Source: Actinomycetes bacterium (GTDB lineage: Bacteria > Actinomycetota > Acidimicrobiia > Acidimicrobiales > Bog-793). Taken from it: DNA of 64,000 nt. The translations under genes were made by a program, and so were the position numbers. The notes below the pieces were generated by a model. That model was not told the DNA's origin and did no database searches. It saw nothing but the letters and a program-made list of their open reading frames with translations. Below, piece after piece: positions 37,039-46,293 of the stretch; within the stretch, counting starts at the first letter, position 1; each line of letters starts with the position of its first letter. The DNA lies in contig JAJZBI010000013.1 of NCBI GenBank assembly GCA_021798985.1, positions 28,720 to 92,719 on the forward strand, given 5' to 3'.

Positions 37039-38582
37039 GTCGCTCCAATCGCCGGAAGCGTGAATGAGATCCGGGTGCCCGAAGCGTATTGCGTGTCGAG
37101 CCAGATGCGCCCGCCGTGGAACTCCACGATCTTCTTGCAGAGCGCGAGCCCGATGCCGGTGCCGCTGTAGGCATCGCGACCGTGCAGGCGCTGGAAGATC
37201 ACGAAGACCCGCTCGGCGAAGCGGGGCTCGATGCCGATGCCGTTGTCGCTCACCGAGATGCGCCAGCAATTGCCGTCGCGCGCTGCGTCCACCCGCACCA
37301 CGGGCGTCGCATCGTTGAACTTGATCGCATTGGCGATCAGGTTCTGGAAGAGCGCGCTCAAGAGCGCGAGGTCACCCATCACGGCCGGCAGCGGCTCGAC
37401 GGTGATCTCCGCGGCGCGCTCGTCGATGGCATGGGCCAAGTTGTCGAGCGCGGCCTGGCAGGCCTCGGCGAGGGGGACCTCCCCGAACGCAGCGCTCTGG
37501 CGACCCACCCGGGAGAAGGCAAGCAGGTCGTTGATCAGCACCTGCATGCGAGTCGCGCCGTCCACGGCGTACGCGATGTACTGGTGCGCCCGGTCATCGA
37601 GCCCGTCGCCGTAGCGGCGCGCCAAGAGTTCGCAGAAGCTGACCACCTTGCGGAGCGGCTCTTGGAGGTCATGCGAGGCGACGTACGCGAACTGCTCGAG
37701 CTCGAGGTTCGAGCGCCGCAGCTCCTCGTTCGCGTCGGCGAGGGCCGCGGAGGCCACGTTGAGGGCGCGCAGTTCTTCGACGATGCGGACGCGCATGGCG
37801 TCGACGTCGTGCGCGAGCGCCGCAAGGTCGGGCGGGTCCTCGATCGCCACCACGTGGTCGAGGTGCCCCCCGGCCACCTCACCGACCCCCGCGCTCAGCA
37901 GGCGAATGGGCGTGCTGACCCAGGCGCGCAGCGCGAAGGCGGCGGCGACGCCCGCGCCGGCGAGCAGGGCGAGGAGGACGATGGCGAGGACGATGAAGGT
38001 GGTCTCCGCCGACGACAGCGTGCCGGCGCTCGCCGCGGCGCTCGCGGCGAGGCCCGCCGAGAGGCGCGAGAAGGCCCTGCGGATCGCCCCGAACTCGACG
38101 TTGCCGCGCGCGAGCGCCAGCTGCGTGGCCACCGCGTATCTCCCGGCGCGCACTGCGGTGATCGCCGGCAGCGCGAAGTCCTGGTGCCATCGCTTGGTGG
38201 CGGCGTCGAGGGGGGCGAGCAGCCGGCGGCTTCTCGCATCGAGCGCGACCAGCGCTTCGAGTTCGCTTCGATCGCGCAGCGCGCGGGCGACGCCGGCGCG
38301 GTAGGGCGCCAAGAAGGTGGGCTGGCGCGCCAAGATGTAGCCGCGCACCCCGGTCTCCTCGTCGACGTAGTCGGCGAGGAGCGAGTTGGCGTCGAGGCGC
38401 GCCTTGTCGACGACGCCGATCACGTGGTGGCTGGCGGACAGCTGACGCTGGTAGGCCCACACGCCGACGCCGATCGCGGCGAGGGCGATCGCGGCGAGGG
38501 CCGAGAAGGACAGGACGAGGCGTTGGGCGAGCGCCAGACGCCCAAGCCGCCCGCGACGTGCAGGCAGGTCCGGCGCGCTCAC
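37035..38582 (-). CDS. Sensor histidine kinase, CHASE3-like sensor + HAMP-like + HisKA/HATPase
   Basis: N-terminal TM; DEETGVRGYILARQPTFLAPY (CHASE3-like); FAYVASHDLQEPLRKVVSFCELLARRYG; ISVSDNGIGIEPRFAERVFVIFQRLHGRDAYSGTGIGLALCKKIVEFHGGRI. Confidence 0.92.
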   Translation of the reverse strand: MSAPDLPARRGRLGRLALAQRLVLSFSALAAIALAAIGVGVWAYQRQLSASHHVIGVVDKARLDANSLLADYVDEETGVRGYILARQPTFLAPYRAGVARALRDRSELEALVALDARSRRLLAPLDAATKRWHQDFALPAITAVRAGRYAVATQLALARGNVEFGAIRRAFSRLSAGLAASAAASAGTLSSAETTFIVLAIVLLALLAGAGVAAAFALRAWVSTPIRLLSAGVGEVAGGHLDHVVAIEDPPDLAALAHDVDAMRVRIVEELRALNVASAALADANEELRRSNLELEQFAYVASHDLQEPLRKVVSFCELLARRYGDGLDDRAHQYIAYAVDGATRMQVLINDLLAFSRVGRQSAAFGEVPLAEACQAALDNLAHAIDERAAEITVEPLPAVMGDLALLSALFQNLIANAIKFNDATPVVRVDAARDGNCWRISVSDNGIGIEPRFAERVFVIFQRLHGRDAYSGTGIGLALCKKIVEFHGGRIWLDTQYASGTRISFTLPAIGAT

Positions 38583-39742
38583 CTGGCGGAGATCAAAAAG
38601 AGCGCGATGTCGTCGGCGACCGGGCCGCCGTTGCATTGCTCGGCGAGCGCGAGCAGCTCGTCCAACAGCTCGCCGAGATCTCGTGCTCGCGAAGCGAGCG
38701 CTGGGACGGCGCGCACCAGTCCAGGGATGCCGAGGCGCCCGTTTGCGCCGTCGATTGAGCGGCCCTCGATGATGCCGTCGGTGTAAAAGAGCAGGCTCCA
38801 ACGCGCTGGCAGGGTGATCGCCCGCGCGTCCCAGCCGCCGTCGGCACCGACTCCGAGGGGCGGGCCGGGCTCGCGCACGGCGACCGTGCGCACCTCGTCG
38901 GCGATCAACAGCGGTGGCGGATGCCCGGCGACCCGCAGGACGACCGAACGGCGGTCCGGTGCGATCGTCGCGTCGCAGGCGGTGGCGAACATCGCCTCAT
39001 GGGGACGCTCGGCGTCGAGGACCGCCTGCAGGCTCGTGAAGACCGCCTCGGCGGGGAGCCCGGCGAGGACGAGGCCGCGCCAGGCGATGCGCAGCGCGAC
39101 CCCGATCGCCGCCTCATCGGCACCGTGCCCCGCGACATCGCCGATGATGATCCGCACCGAGCCGTCGGCGAGCTCGATGGCGTCGTAGAAGTCCCCGCCG
39201 AGCAACAGCGAGCCGCCGCCCGAGCGATAGCGCGTGGCGGCGGCGAGGTCCGAGGTGTCGAGCATCGGCCGGGCGAGCAGCCCGCGCTCGAGCCGGGCGC
39301 TCTCTGCGGCCAGCAGCTCGTTGGCCAGCAGTCGCCGTGCTGCATCTTCGGATCGCTTGCGCTCCACGGCGTAGCGCACCGACCGGCTGAGCAATTCGGT
39401 GTCGAGCTGCCCCTTGCGCAGGTAGTCCTGGGCGCCGCGCGCCACGGCCGCGAGGGCGAGGTCATGGTCGGCGCGGCCGGTGAGGACGATGACCGCCACC
39501 CCGGGCGCAGCCGTAAGGATCTGGTCGAGCGCGTCGAGGCCGGTGGCGTCGGGGAGGCCGAGGTCCAACAGCACGCACTCCACGCCGCCGTGGAGGTGCT
39601 CGAGCGCCTCGCTGAGCTTGCTCGCCGAGCGGACCGCGAACGGGTGCGCTGCCTCGCCCAACAGCTCGGTCGTCAACAGGGCGTCGCCGGGGTCGTCCTC
39701 GACGAGGAGGACCCGCGTGATCACCTCAGTGGCGATCGACAC
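38579..39742 (-). CDS. Response regulator with C-terminal PP2C/SpoIIE phosphatase domain
   Basis: RVLLVEDDPGDALLTTELLGEA...VLLDLGLPDATGLDAL... receiver; LLLGGDFYDAIELADGSVRIIIGDVAGHGADEAAIG...LLFYTDGIIEGRS PP2C motifs. Confidence 0.92.
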   Translation of the reverse strand: MSIATEVITRVLLVEDDPGDALLTTELLGEAAHPFAVRSASKLSEALEHLHGGVECVLLDLGLPDATGLDALDQILTAAPGVAVIVLTGRADHDLALAAVARGAQDYLRKGQLDTELLSRSVRYAVERKRSEDAARRLLANELLAAESARLERGLLARPMLDTSDLAAATRYRSGGGSLLLGGDFYDAIELADGSVRIIIGDVAGHGADEAAIGVALRIAWRGLVLAGLPAEAVFTSLQAVLDAERPHEAMFATACDATIAPDRRSVVLRVAGHPPPLLIADEVRTVAVREPGPPLGVGADGGWDARAITLPARWSLLFYTDGIIEGRSIDGANGRLGIPGLVRAVPALASRARDLGELLDELLALAEQCNGGPVADDIALFLISAR

Positions 39743-39915
39743 GTGACCAGGAGGCGGTCATCGCGGCGCCGAGCGCGCCGTCCCAGCGCGAGCCGTCCGT
39801 CCCGAACAGTTGCTCCCGGGACGCGAGCGGGATCATGACGGCCGAGGCTAACACCGCGTTGGTGGGCCATCTGGCCGCTCCTCGGCAGTCGAACGCCCCT
39901 ACTTGGCGTGAGGGA

Positions 39916-41136
39916 TCAGGGCCGGATCACCGAGCCATCGGCGAGGCGGACCGGCCTCCACGAGCCGTTCAGGTTGTCCTCCGGATAGGGGTACCGGGCC
40001 GCCGCGGTCTCGTCGAGGTCGATGCCGAGCCCGGGCTGGTCGTTGGCGACGAGCCCACCGGACTCGGTCGTCGGCGCACCGGGGAAGACCTCGCGGCTGG
40101 CGTCGCCGAGCGGGGTCCACTCCTGGATGCCGAAGTTGGAGAGGGCGAGGTCGAGGTGGAGGTTGGCGGCGTGGGCGACGGGTGACGCGTCGCCGGGTCC
40201 GTGCCAGGCCGTGCGTACCCCAAAGGCCTCGGCGAGCGCGGCGAGCTTGCGTGCCGGGGTGATCCCCCCGAGGTCGGACAGGTGGGGGCGGAGGTAGTCG
40301 ACAAGCCGGGCCGCCGCCAGCTTCGCGAGGTCCTCGCTGCGCGTGGCGAGCTCGCCGATCGCGAGCGGCACGGCGGCGTGCCGGCGCAGGTGCTCGAGCC
40401 AGGCGTGGTCCTCGGGCGCGACCACGTCCTCGAGGAAGTACAGGCCGAAGCGCTCGAGTTCTTTGGCCAAGCGGACGGCGGCTGGCGGCGCGAGGCGCTC
40501 GTGGGTGTCATGGAGCAGGTCCACTTCCCAGCCGAGCTCCTCGCGCAGGTGGGCGAACAGCTCGGGCACCGCACGGGCGTAGCGATCGGGGTCGAAGGCC
40601 GCCTGCTGGGCGGCGGTGCCCGCGGCGCCGACGCCGTAGGTGCCGGCGTCCGCCTCGCCCACCTGGCAGCGAATCGCGGAGAACCCGCGCTCGAGCCAGG
40701 CCCGCGCGGCGTCGGCCACCTCGCGCGCGTCGCGGCCGTGGGCGTGCACGTAGACGCGCGCCCGGTCGCGCAGCTTGCCGCCGAACAGCTGGTACAGGGG
40801 GAGGCCGGCGACCTTGCCCAACAGGTCCCACAGCGCCATGTCGACCCCGCCGAGCGCGTTGTTGAGCACCGGGCCGTCGCGCCAGTACGAGCTCAGACGC
40901 GCCACGTGCCAGCAGTCTTCGATGCGCTGCGCGTCGGCGCCGCGCAGCAGCGGGTCGAGATAGTCCTCGATCGCGCTGCAGACGGCGAGCGGTCGCTGAG
41001 TGAACGTGGCACAGCCCAGGCCGTACAAGCCGGGCGTGGCGGTCTCGATCTTGACGATGACGAGCCGGATTCCCTCCGGGGCGGTGCGAATGGCGCGGAT
41101 CCGCTCGATGCTCAGCCGGCCGGCGTTCCCGCTCAT
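39916..41136 (-). CDS. Enolase-superfamily dehydratase, ManD/RspA-like
   Basis: GLYGLGCATFTQRPLAVCSAIEDYLDPLLRG...LSSYWRDGPVLNNALGGVDMALWDLLGKVAGLPLYQLFGGKLRDRARVYVHA...DLLHDTHERLAP...FLEDVVAPED. Confidence 0.88.
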   Translation of the reverse strand: MSGNAGRLSIERIRAIRTAPEGIRLVIVKIETATPGLYGLGCATFTQRPLAVCSAIEDYLDPLLRGADAQRIEDCWHVARLSSYWRDGPVLNNALGGVDMALWDLLGKVAGLPLYQLFGGKLRDRARVYVHAHGRDAREVADAARAWLERGFSAIRCQVGEADAGTYGVGAAGTAAQQAAFDPDRYARAVPELFAHLREELGWEVDLLHDTHERLAPPAAVRLAKELERFGLYFLEDVVAPEDHAWLEHLRRHAAVPLAIGELATRSEDLAKLAAARLVDYLRPHLSDLGGITPARKLAALAEAFGVRTAWHGPGDASPVAHAANLHLDLALSNFGIQEWTPLGDASREVFPGAPTTESGGLVANDQPGLGIDLDETAAARYPYPEDNLNGSWRPVRLADGSVIRP

Positions 41137-41987
41137 GGGACCGGCCGCCAGATGCGCTCGGCGCGGAAGTCGAACAGTGCCCGCGCCCGCGACAGATCGA
41201 TCGGGGCGGCGCGCCCGGGCAGGGGGGCGCGCACGCGCACGCCCGGGTGGTAGCGCTCGAGGAGCTCGAGCGTCGCCTCGCTGGCGAGGGTCTCGGGTGC
41301 GGCGACCCCGGCGACGTGGGCGCCTTCAGGGGCCCGGTCCAGGGCGTCGAGGCACGCCCGGGCGGCATCGTCGACGTCGAGGTACATCCACAGCTCGGTG
41401 CCAAGCGGGCCGGGATCGGCCGCCGCCGCTTCGGCGCGCCGGGCGATCTCGTCCTCGAGGTGGCCGAGGAAGGGCAGGCGGAGCGCCACGCTCGAGAGGC
41501 CGTGGCGATACCACATCATCGCCGCCGTCAGCTCGTCGACCTGCTTGGAGAGCGCGTAGGGATCCTCGACTTGCAGCGGCAGGCTCTCATCGATCGGCAC
41601 GTAGGCGGGATGCAGCCGCCGCGGCGAGTACGGCAGCCCCGTCGCCGAGTAGCTGCTCGCGAGTACGCAGCGCCGCACCCCCGCCACGGCCGCTTGCTCC
41701 AAGACCGTGAAGGTCGCCGCGCTGTTGTGGCAGAAGACCTCCTCGGCGCTCGCCAGCAGCGGCGAGGGGATGGCGGCGAGGTGGATCACGCCCTCGACGC
41801 CCTCGAGCGCCTCGCGCACGGCGGCGACGTCGGCCACCTCACCGATGACGACGCGGGCGCCGGCGGGCTCAGCAGGGCCCCGGCGGTCGAGCGCGGTCAC
41901 CGCCCTGCTGCGGCGGGCGAGCTCGGCAAGTACGGCGCTGCCGAGCCGTCCTGCGGCGCCGGTCACCAGGACACGGCCGTTGCTCAT
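41133..41987 (-). CDS. NAD-dependent epimerase/dehydratase
   Basis: MSNGRVLVTGAAGRLGSAVLAEL; VIHLAAIPSP; SSYSATGLPYSPRR...YALSKQ. Confidence 0.88.
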   Translation of the reverse strand: MSNGRVLVTGAAGRLGSAVLAELARRSRAVTALDRRGPAEPAGARVVIGEVADVAAVREALEGVEGVIHLAAIPSPLLASAEEVFCHNSAATFTVLEQAAVAGVRRCVLASSYSATGLPYSPRRLHPAYVPIDESLPLQVEDPYALSKQVDELTAAMMWYRHGLSSVALRLPFLGHLEDEIARRAEAAAADPGPLGTELWMYLDVDDAARACLDALDRAPEGAHVAGVAAPETLASEATLELLERYHPGVRVRAPLPGRAAPIDLSRARALFDFRAERIWRPVP

Positions 41988-42102
41988 GGCGCCAGCATTG
42001 CCGATCTGCAGGCGCTGCGCCGGCGCGAGCGCCGCTCGCCCTCGGCGTGCGCCCACGAGATCGGCGGAGCGGGGGCACGGCAGCGAGCCGCCGTGCACCG
42101 CA

Positions 42103-43182
42103 TCAGTGCGTGGCGCTGGTGAGGTGCTGCAGGCCGAGGCTCGTCGAGGCGACAGCGACCCAGAGGAAGGCACCGAGGACGATCGGGCGCAGCCCGGCCC
42201 GGCGGATGGCGTCGGGGCGGGTCGACAGGCCGATCGCCCCGAGGGCGATCGTGATCATGAAGGTGGCGGCGTCGCCGAGCACCCGGTGCGCAGCGGCGGG
42301 GACGAGGCCGATGCTGTTGATGACGACGGCGAGCACGAACCAAGCGACAAAGCGCGGGAAGCTGCGGCGGGCGTGGGCGAGGAGCGACGTGCGCTGTCCC
42401 GTGCCGGCGTCTGCCCGGCGCTGGCGGGCGAAGGCGAGGACGAGCGAGATCGGGATGATCATCAGCGTCCTCGTGAGCTTCACGACGACCGCCGTGGCCG
42501 TCGCGCCGTGGCCGAAGATGGAGGCGGCGGCGACCACCGAGGACATGTCGTTGACGGCGGTGCCCGCCCACAGGCCGAAGGATCTCGAGGACATGGAGAG
42601 CAGGTGGCCGAGCGAGGGGAAGGTCAACACGGCGGCGACGTTGAAGGTGAAGATCGTGGCAATGGCGTAGGAGACGTCGCCCTCGGACGCCTCGATGACC
42701 GCGTCGGTGGCGGCGATCGCCGAGGCGCCGCAGATGCCGGTGCCCACGCCGATCAGCGTGCGCAGGTCGCGCCCGATGCCAAGGAGCCGGCCGATCAGCG
42801 CGGCCCCGCCGAGGGCCACGGCGAGCGTGCCGAGCAGTACCGGCAGCGACGACCACCCCGTGGCGGTCGCCTGGCGCAGCGACAGGCCCGTGCCCAACAA
42901 CACGATCGAGGTCTGCAGCACGGCGCGTGCGGAGAAAGACAGGCCCGTCTTCAAACTGGGGCGTCGCCGCGCCCGGCCCGACAGCAGCATCCCGCCGACG
43001 ATCGCGCACACCGGGGCGCCGATCACCGGGGCGAGGTGGCCGAGCACGGTGGCGACGAGCGCCAGCGCGCTCGCCGTGGCGAGCCCCGGCAGGATCTCGC
43101 CGACGCGCGGGCGCCGCCGTGAGCGGCCCGGCGCGTCCTTGGTCGTGCCGGGCCGGGTCGCGACGAGATCTGGGGAGGTCAT
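42103..43182 (-). CDS. YeiH-family putative sulfate exporter-type membrane protein
   Basis: PVCAIVGGMLLSG...GLSFSARAVLQTSIVLLGTGLSLRQ...GVGTGICGASAIAATDAVIEASEGDVSYAIATIFTFNVAAVLTFPSLGHLLSMS...GTAVNDMSSVVAA. Confidence 0.9.
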   Translation of the reverse strand: MTSPDLVATRPGTTKDAPGRSRRRPRVGEILPGLATASALALVATVLGHLAPVIGAPVCAIVGGMLLSGRARRRPSLKTGLSFSARAVLQTSIVLLGTGLSLRQATATGWSSLPVLLGTLAVALGGAALIGRLLGIGRDLRTLIGVGTGICGASAIAATDAVIEASEGDVSYAIATIFTFNVAAVLTFPSLGHLLSMSSRSFGLWAGTAVNDMSSVVAAASIFGHGATATAVVVKLTRTLMIIPISLVLAFARQRRADAGTGQRTSLLAHARRSFPRFVAWFVLAVVINSIGLVPAAAHRVLGDAATFMITIALGAIGLSTRPDAIRRAGLRPIVLGAFLWVAVASTSLGLQHLTSATH

Positions 43183-43239
43183 GGGCCAATGCTGCGGGCC
43201 CGGGGCGCCTCGAGGAAGCGGGATCCTGCCGATCGGGTT

Positions 43240-43254
43240 ATAAGGTTGTCTTAT
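43240..43254. promoter_or_regulatory. LysR-box-like inverted repeat ATAAG-GTTGT-CTTAT overlapping the lysR start codon
   Basis: 5-bp arms, 5-nt spacer in the divergent yeiH-like/lysR interval; ATG at 43253. Confidence 0.5.
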
Positions 43255-44212
43255 GCCTCTGCCGCAGCCGGTCCCCGACCTCGTCTCGCTCGACCTGCTG
43301 CGCAGCGTCGCCGACCTCGGCTCGATCCGTCAGGCGGCGGCGCGCCATCTGATCAGTCAGCCGGCCGCGAGCATGCGGCTACGGGCGCTCGAGCGCTGCT
43401 TTGGCATCGAGCTCCTCGAGCGATCCTCGAGCGGCGCCCGGCTCACGGACGCGGGGGTCGCGGTCTCCCAGTGGGTCGCACCGGTGCTCGAGTCCATGGA
43501 GGCGCTGCTCGCCGGGGTCGGCGCCCTGCGCGGAACCGGCCGACCCCCGCTCGCGCTGGCGGCGAGCCTGACGGTTGCCGAATACCTCGTCCCGCGGTGG
43601 CTGCAGCGCGTCCGCAGCGAGCGTGCTGGCTTCGCGGTGTCGCTCCGCATGGGGAACTCCGAGCAGGTTGCCGAGATGGTGCGCCGGCGCGAGGTCGAAC
43701 TCGGCTTCACCGAGGGCTCTGCGGCGGCCGGCGGACTCGCCGAGGCCATCGTCGGGCACGACGAGCTCGTCATCGTCGTCGCGGCCACCCATCCTTGGGC
43801 GAAGCGGCGCCGGCCGCTCGACGCGTCGACCCTGGCGAAGACCCCGCTCGTGCTGCGCGAGCCGGGTTCGGGCACCCGCGAGGTGCTCGCCCGCGCCCTC
43901 GCCGGCCTTGGGCTCGAGCCTGTCCCGCTCGTCGAGCTCGGCTCGACCACGGCGATCAAGGGCGCCGTCGAGGCCGGTGTCGGCCCGGCGGCCCTCAGCG
44001 CGCTGACCGTCGCCGACGACCTGCGCGACGGGCGCCTCGTCGCCGTGGCGGTGCGCGGCCTCGACCTCAGCCGGGCGATGCGGGCGATCTGGCGCGCTGA
44101 TCGCCGCCTCAGCCCGCCGGCCCGGGCGTTGCTCGCGGCGGCCGGCGCGAAGCCCATCAGCCCCGGCCGCGAACGGGAGGCGGTCCCGGCCATCACGACC
44201 ACGTCGCGATGA
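43253..44212 (+). CDS. LysR-family transcriptional regulator
   Basis: LDLLRSVADLGSIRQAAARHLISQPAASMRLRALERCFGIELLERSSSGARLTDAG HTH plus effector domain. Confidence 0.93.
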   Translation: MPLPQPVPDLVSLDLLRSVADLGSIRQAAARHLISQPAASMRLRALERCFGIELLERSSSGARLTDAGVAVSQWVAPVLESMEALLAGVGALRGTGRPPLALAASLTVAEYLVPRWLQRVRSERAGFAVSLRMGNSEQVAEMVRRREVELGFTEGSAAAGGLAEAIVGHDELVIVVAATHPWAKRRRPLDASTLAKTPLVLREPGSGTREVLARALAGLGLEPVPLVELGSTTAIKGAVEAGVGPAALSALTVADDLRDGRLVAVAVRGLDLSRAMRAIWRADRRLSPPARALLAAAGAKPISPGREREAVPAITTTSR

Positions 44213-44249
44213 TCGCTCCGCGCAACTTGTTCCCTTTCGGGCGCGACCG

Positions 44250-44276
44250 GTATCGCTCGGGCATGCCGAGCGATAC
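44250..44276. promoter_or_regulatory. Inverted repeat GTATCGCTCGG-GCATG-CCGAGCGATAC
   Basis: 11-bp perfect arms, 5-nt centre; 38 bp after the lysR stop. Confidence 0.7.
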
Positions 44277-44430
44277 TGGCGGGCAGGGCCGAGCGCGCGA
44301 TCGATCGCCCGTGCCACGCGATCTGCTGGCCGCGAGCTGCGGCTCGCCACGGCGGCGCGCGAAGCGAGCCGCTCGAGCGATCGGCGCGCACGAGACGAGA
44401 GCGAAGCGATGAGGATGAGAAGGAGCGAGC

Positions 44431-45297
44431 ATGTCCCCTGCAGGCCGTAGGAAGTTCTCCCGCACCGGCGCCGTGATCCTCGGGGCGCCGGTGGTCGCCG
44501 CCGGGGTGGCCGTGCAACTCCCTCACGTGCACGCTCGCCCGACCTCTGCCTACCACCGCCTGCTCACCGCCGTCGCGCATTCCAGCGCGGTGAAGTCCGA
44601 GCACTTCAGCCTCACCGAGGCGGTCTCGGCCTCGGGCGCGGCGCAGAAGGCCGCCACGGTGAAGGCGACCGGCGAGATCGCGGGGTCCGGCACCTCGGCT
44701 GCGGCGCAAATGACGATGCTCGTCCCAGGCGCCGGTTCCATCGAGCTGCGCATGGTGCCTCCCGACCTCTACGCTCGCCTGCCCGCCGCGGCTGCCAAGC
44801 AGCTCGGGATCACCAAGCCGTGGATCGCGGTCAACGTCGACACCCTCGCCAAGGCGAAGCTCGGGGCGAGCTTCAGCCAGCTGACGAGCGCCTCCAACAC
44901 CTGGGCGGCGACGCTCGCGGAGCTGAAGGCGATCTCGAGCAAGGTCACCGTGGTCGGCACCGCGCCCGTCCGAGGGGTCCCGACGACCGCCTACCGGGCG
45001 ACGGTCGACCTCGCCAAGGCGGCGGCCGGGTCCAAGCTCACCGCCGCCCAGCTCAACCAGCTCGAATCGACGATCGGCCAGTCCAGCCTGCCGATCGAGG
45101 TCTGGGTCGACCACAACGACCTCGTCCGCCAGGTCAGCTACGCGCTGACGGTGCACCCCCGCAAGCAGGCGGCGGCCGTCCACGTCGATTCGACGATCGA
45201 CCTGTACGACTTCGGCGCGCCCGTGTCGGTCAGCGCCCCGCCAGCGAGCCAGGTCCAGAACTTCACGAGCCAGGCGCTGAGCGCGGCGGGCGGCTGA
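44431..45297 (+). CDS. Exported LppX/LprG-like protein
   Basis: Signal-like N-terminus; VKSEHFSLTEAVSASG...ATGEIAGSGTSAAAQMTML...RGVPTTAYRATVDLAKAA...LPIEVWVDHNDLVRQVSYALTV. Confidence 0.6.
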   Translation: MSPAGRRKFSRTGAVILGAPVVAAGVAVQLPHVHARPTSAYHRLLTAVAHSSAVKSEHFSLTEAVSASGAAQKAATVKATGEIAGSGTSAAAQMTMLVPGAGSIELRMVPPDLYARLPAAAAKQLGITKPWIAVNVDTLAKAKLGASFSQLTSASNTWAATLAELKAISSKVTVVGTAPVRGVPTTAYRATVDLAKAAAGSKLTAAQLNQLESTIGQSSLPIEVWVDHNDLVRQVSYALTVHPRKQAAAVHVDSTIDLYDFGAPVSVSAPPASQVQNFTSQALSAAGG

Positions 45298-45303
45298 GCC
45301 GGC

Positions 45304-46293
45304 TCAGTCGCCGTGGACGGCCGGGCCCGGCACGAGGATGCACTTGCCGGTCGTCGCTCGGCTCGCCAGCGCCTCGTGGGCGCGCCCGGCCTCCGACAGG
45401 GCGAAGCGGGCGCCGATGCGCACCGACAAGGTGCCCGTTGCCACGGCACCGAACACGGCGGTGGCGCGCCGCTCGAGCTCGGCGCGGGTCTCGACATAGT
45501 GGGCGAGCGTCGGCCGGGTGAGAAAGAGCGAGCCACCGGTCATCAGCTCGATGGGGTCGATGGGCGCGACGGCACCGCTCGAGGCGCCGTAGAGGACGAG
45601 CACGCCCCGGGGCGCGAGCGCCCGCCGGCTGTCGGCAAAGGTCGCCCGACCGACGCCGTCGTAGACGACCTGCGCGCCGCGGCCGCCGCCAAGCTCGTGG
45701 GCAACGGCCACGAAGTCCTCGTAGCTGCAGGCGACGGTGGCACCAGCGTCGCGGGCCAGGGCCGCCTTGTCCGCGCTCGAGGTCGTCGCGACCACCGTGG
45801 CCCCGCGGCCGGCGGCGAGCTGGGTGAGGAGCAGGCCGACGCCGCCGGCGGCGGCGTGCACCACCACCACATCGCCAGCCTGCACGGCGTAGGTGCTCTC
45901 GATCAGGTAGTGGGCCGTCAGACCTTGCAAGATCACGGCGGCGGCGACCTTCGGATCGAGCCCCTCGGGCACGGCGACGGCCTGTTCGGCGCGCACCGTG
46001 ACGAGCTCGGCGTAGCTCGCGGCCGCCTGCGTCCAGGCGACGATGTCGCCAAGCTGCACGCCGGCCACCCCGGCGCCGATGCCGACGACCCTGCCAGAGC
46101 CCTCCGTGCCCGGGACGAAGGGCAGCGCCGGGCGGTAGGGCGGTCGGCCTTCGCACTCGTAGCGGTCGCGAAAGTTCACGCCGGCGGCCGCGACCTCGAC
46201 GAGGAGCTCGCCAGCGCCGGGCGTCGGCTCGTCGACCGCTTCAGCCACCAGCACCTCGGGGCCGCCGAAGCGGCGCACGACGATCGCCTGCAT
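45304..46293 (-). CDS. Quinone oxidoreductase (zinc-independent MDR family)
   Basis: MQAIVVRRFGGPEVLVAEAVDEPTPGAGELLVEVAAAGVNFRDRYECEGRPPYRPALPFVPGTEGSGRV...VVVHAAAGGVGLLLTQLA. Confidence 0.93.
   Translation of the reverse strand: MQAIVVRRFGGPEVLVAEAVDEPTPGAGELLVEVAAAGVNFRDRYECEGRPPYRPALPFVPGTEGSGRVVGIGAGVAGVQLGDIVAWTQAAASYAELVTVRAEQAVAVPEGLDPKVAAAVILQGLTAHYLIESTYAVQAGDVVVVHAAAGGVGLLLTQLAAGRGATVVATTSSADKAALARDAGATVACSYEDFVAVAHELGGGRGAQVVYDGVGRATFADSRRALAPRGVLVLYGASSGAVAPIDPIELMTGGSLFLTRPTLAHYVETRAELERRATAVFGAVATGTLSVRIGARFALSEAGRAHEALASRATTGKCILVPGPAVHGD

Noticed and set aside
36592-37269. 225-aa response regulator start
   Set aside because: The first 77 aa are a frame-shifted reading of the histidine kinase end; the receiver starts at the ATG at 37038.
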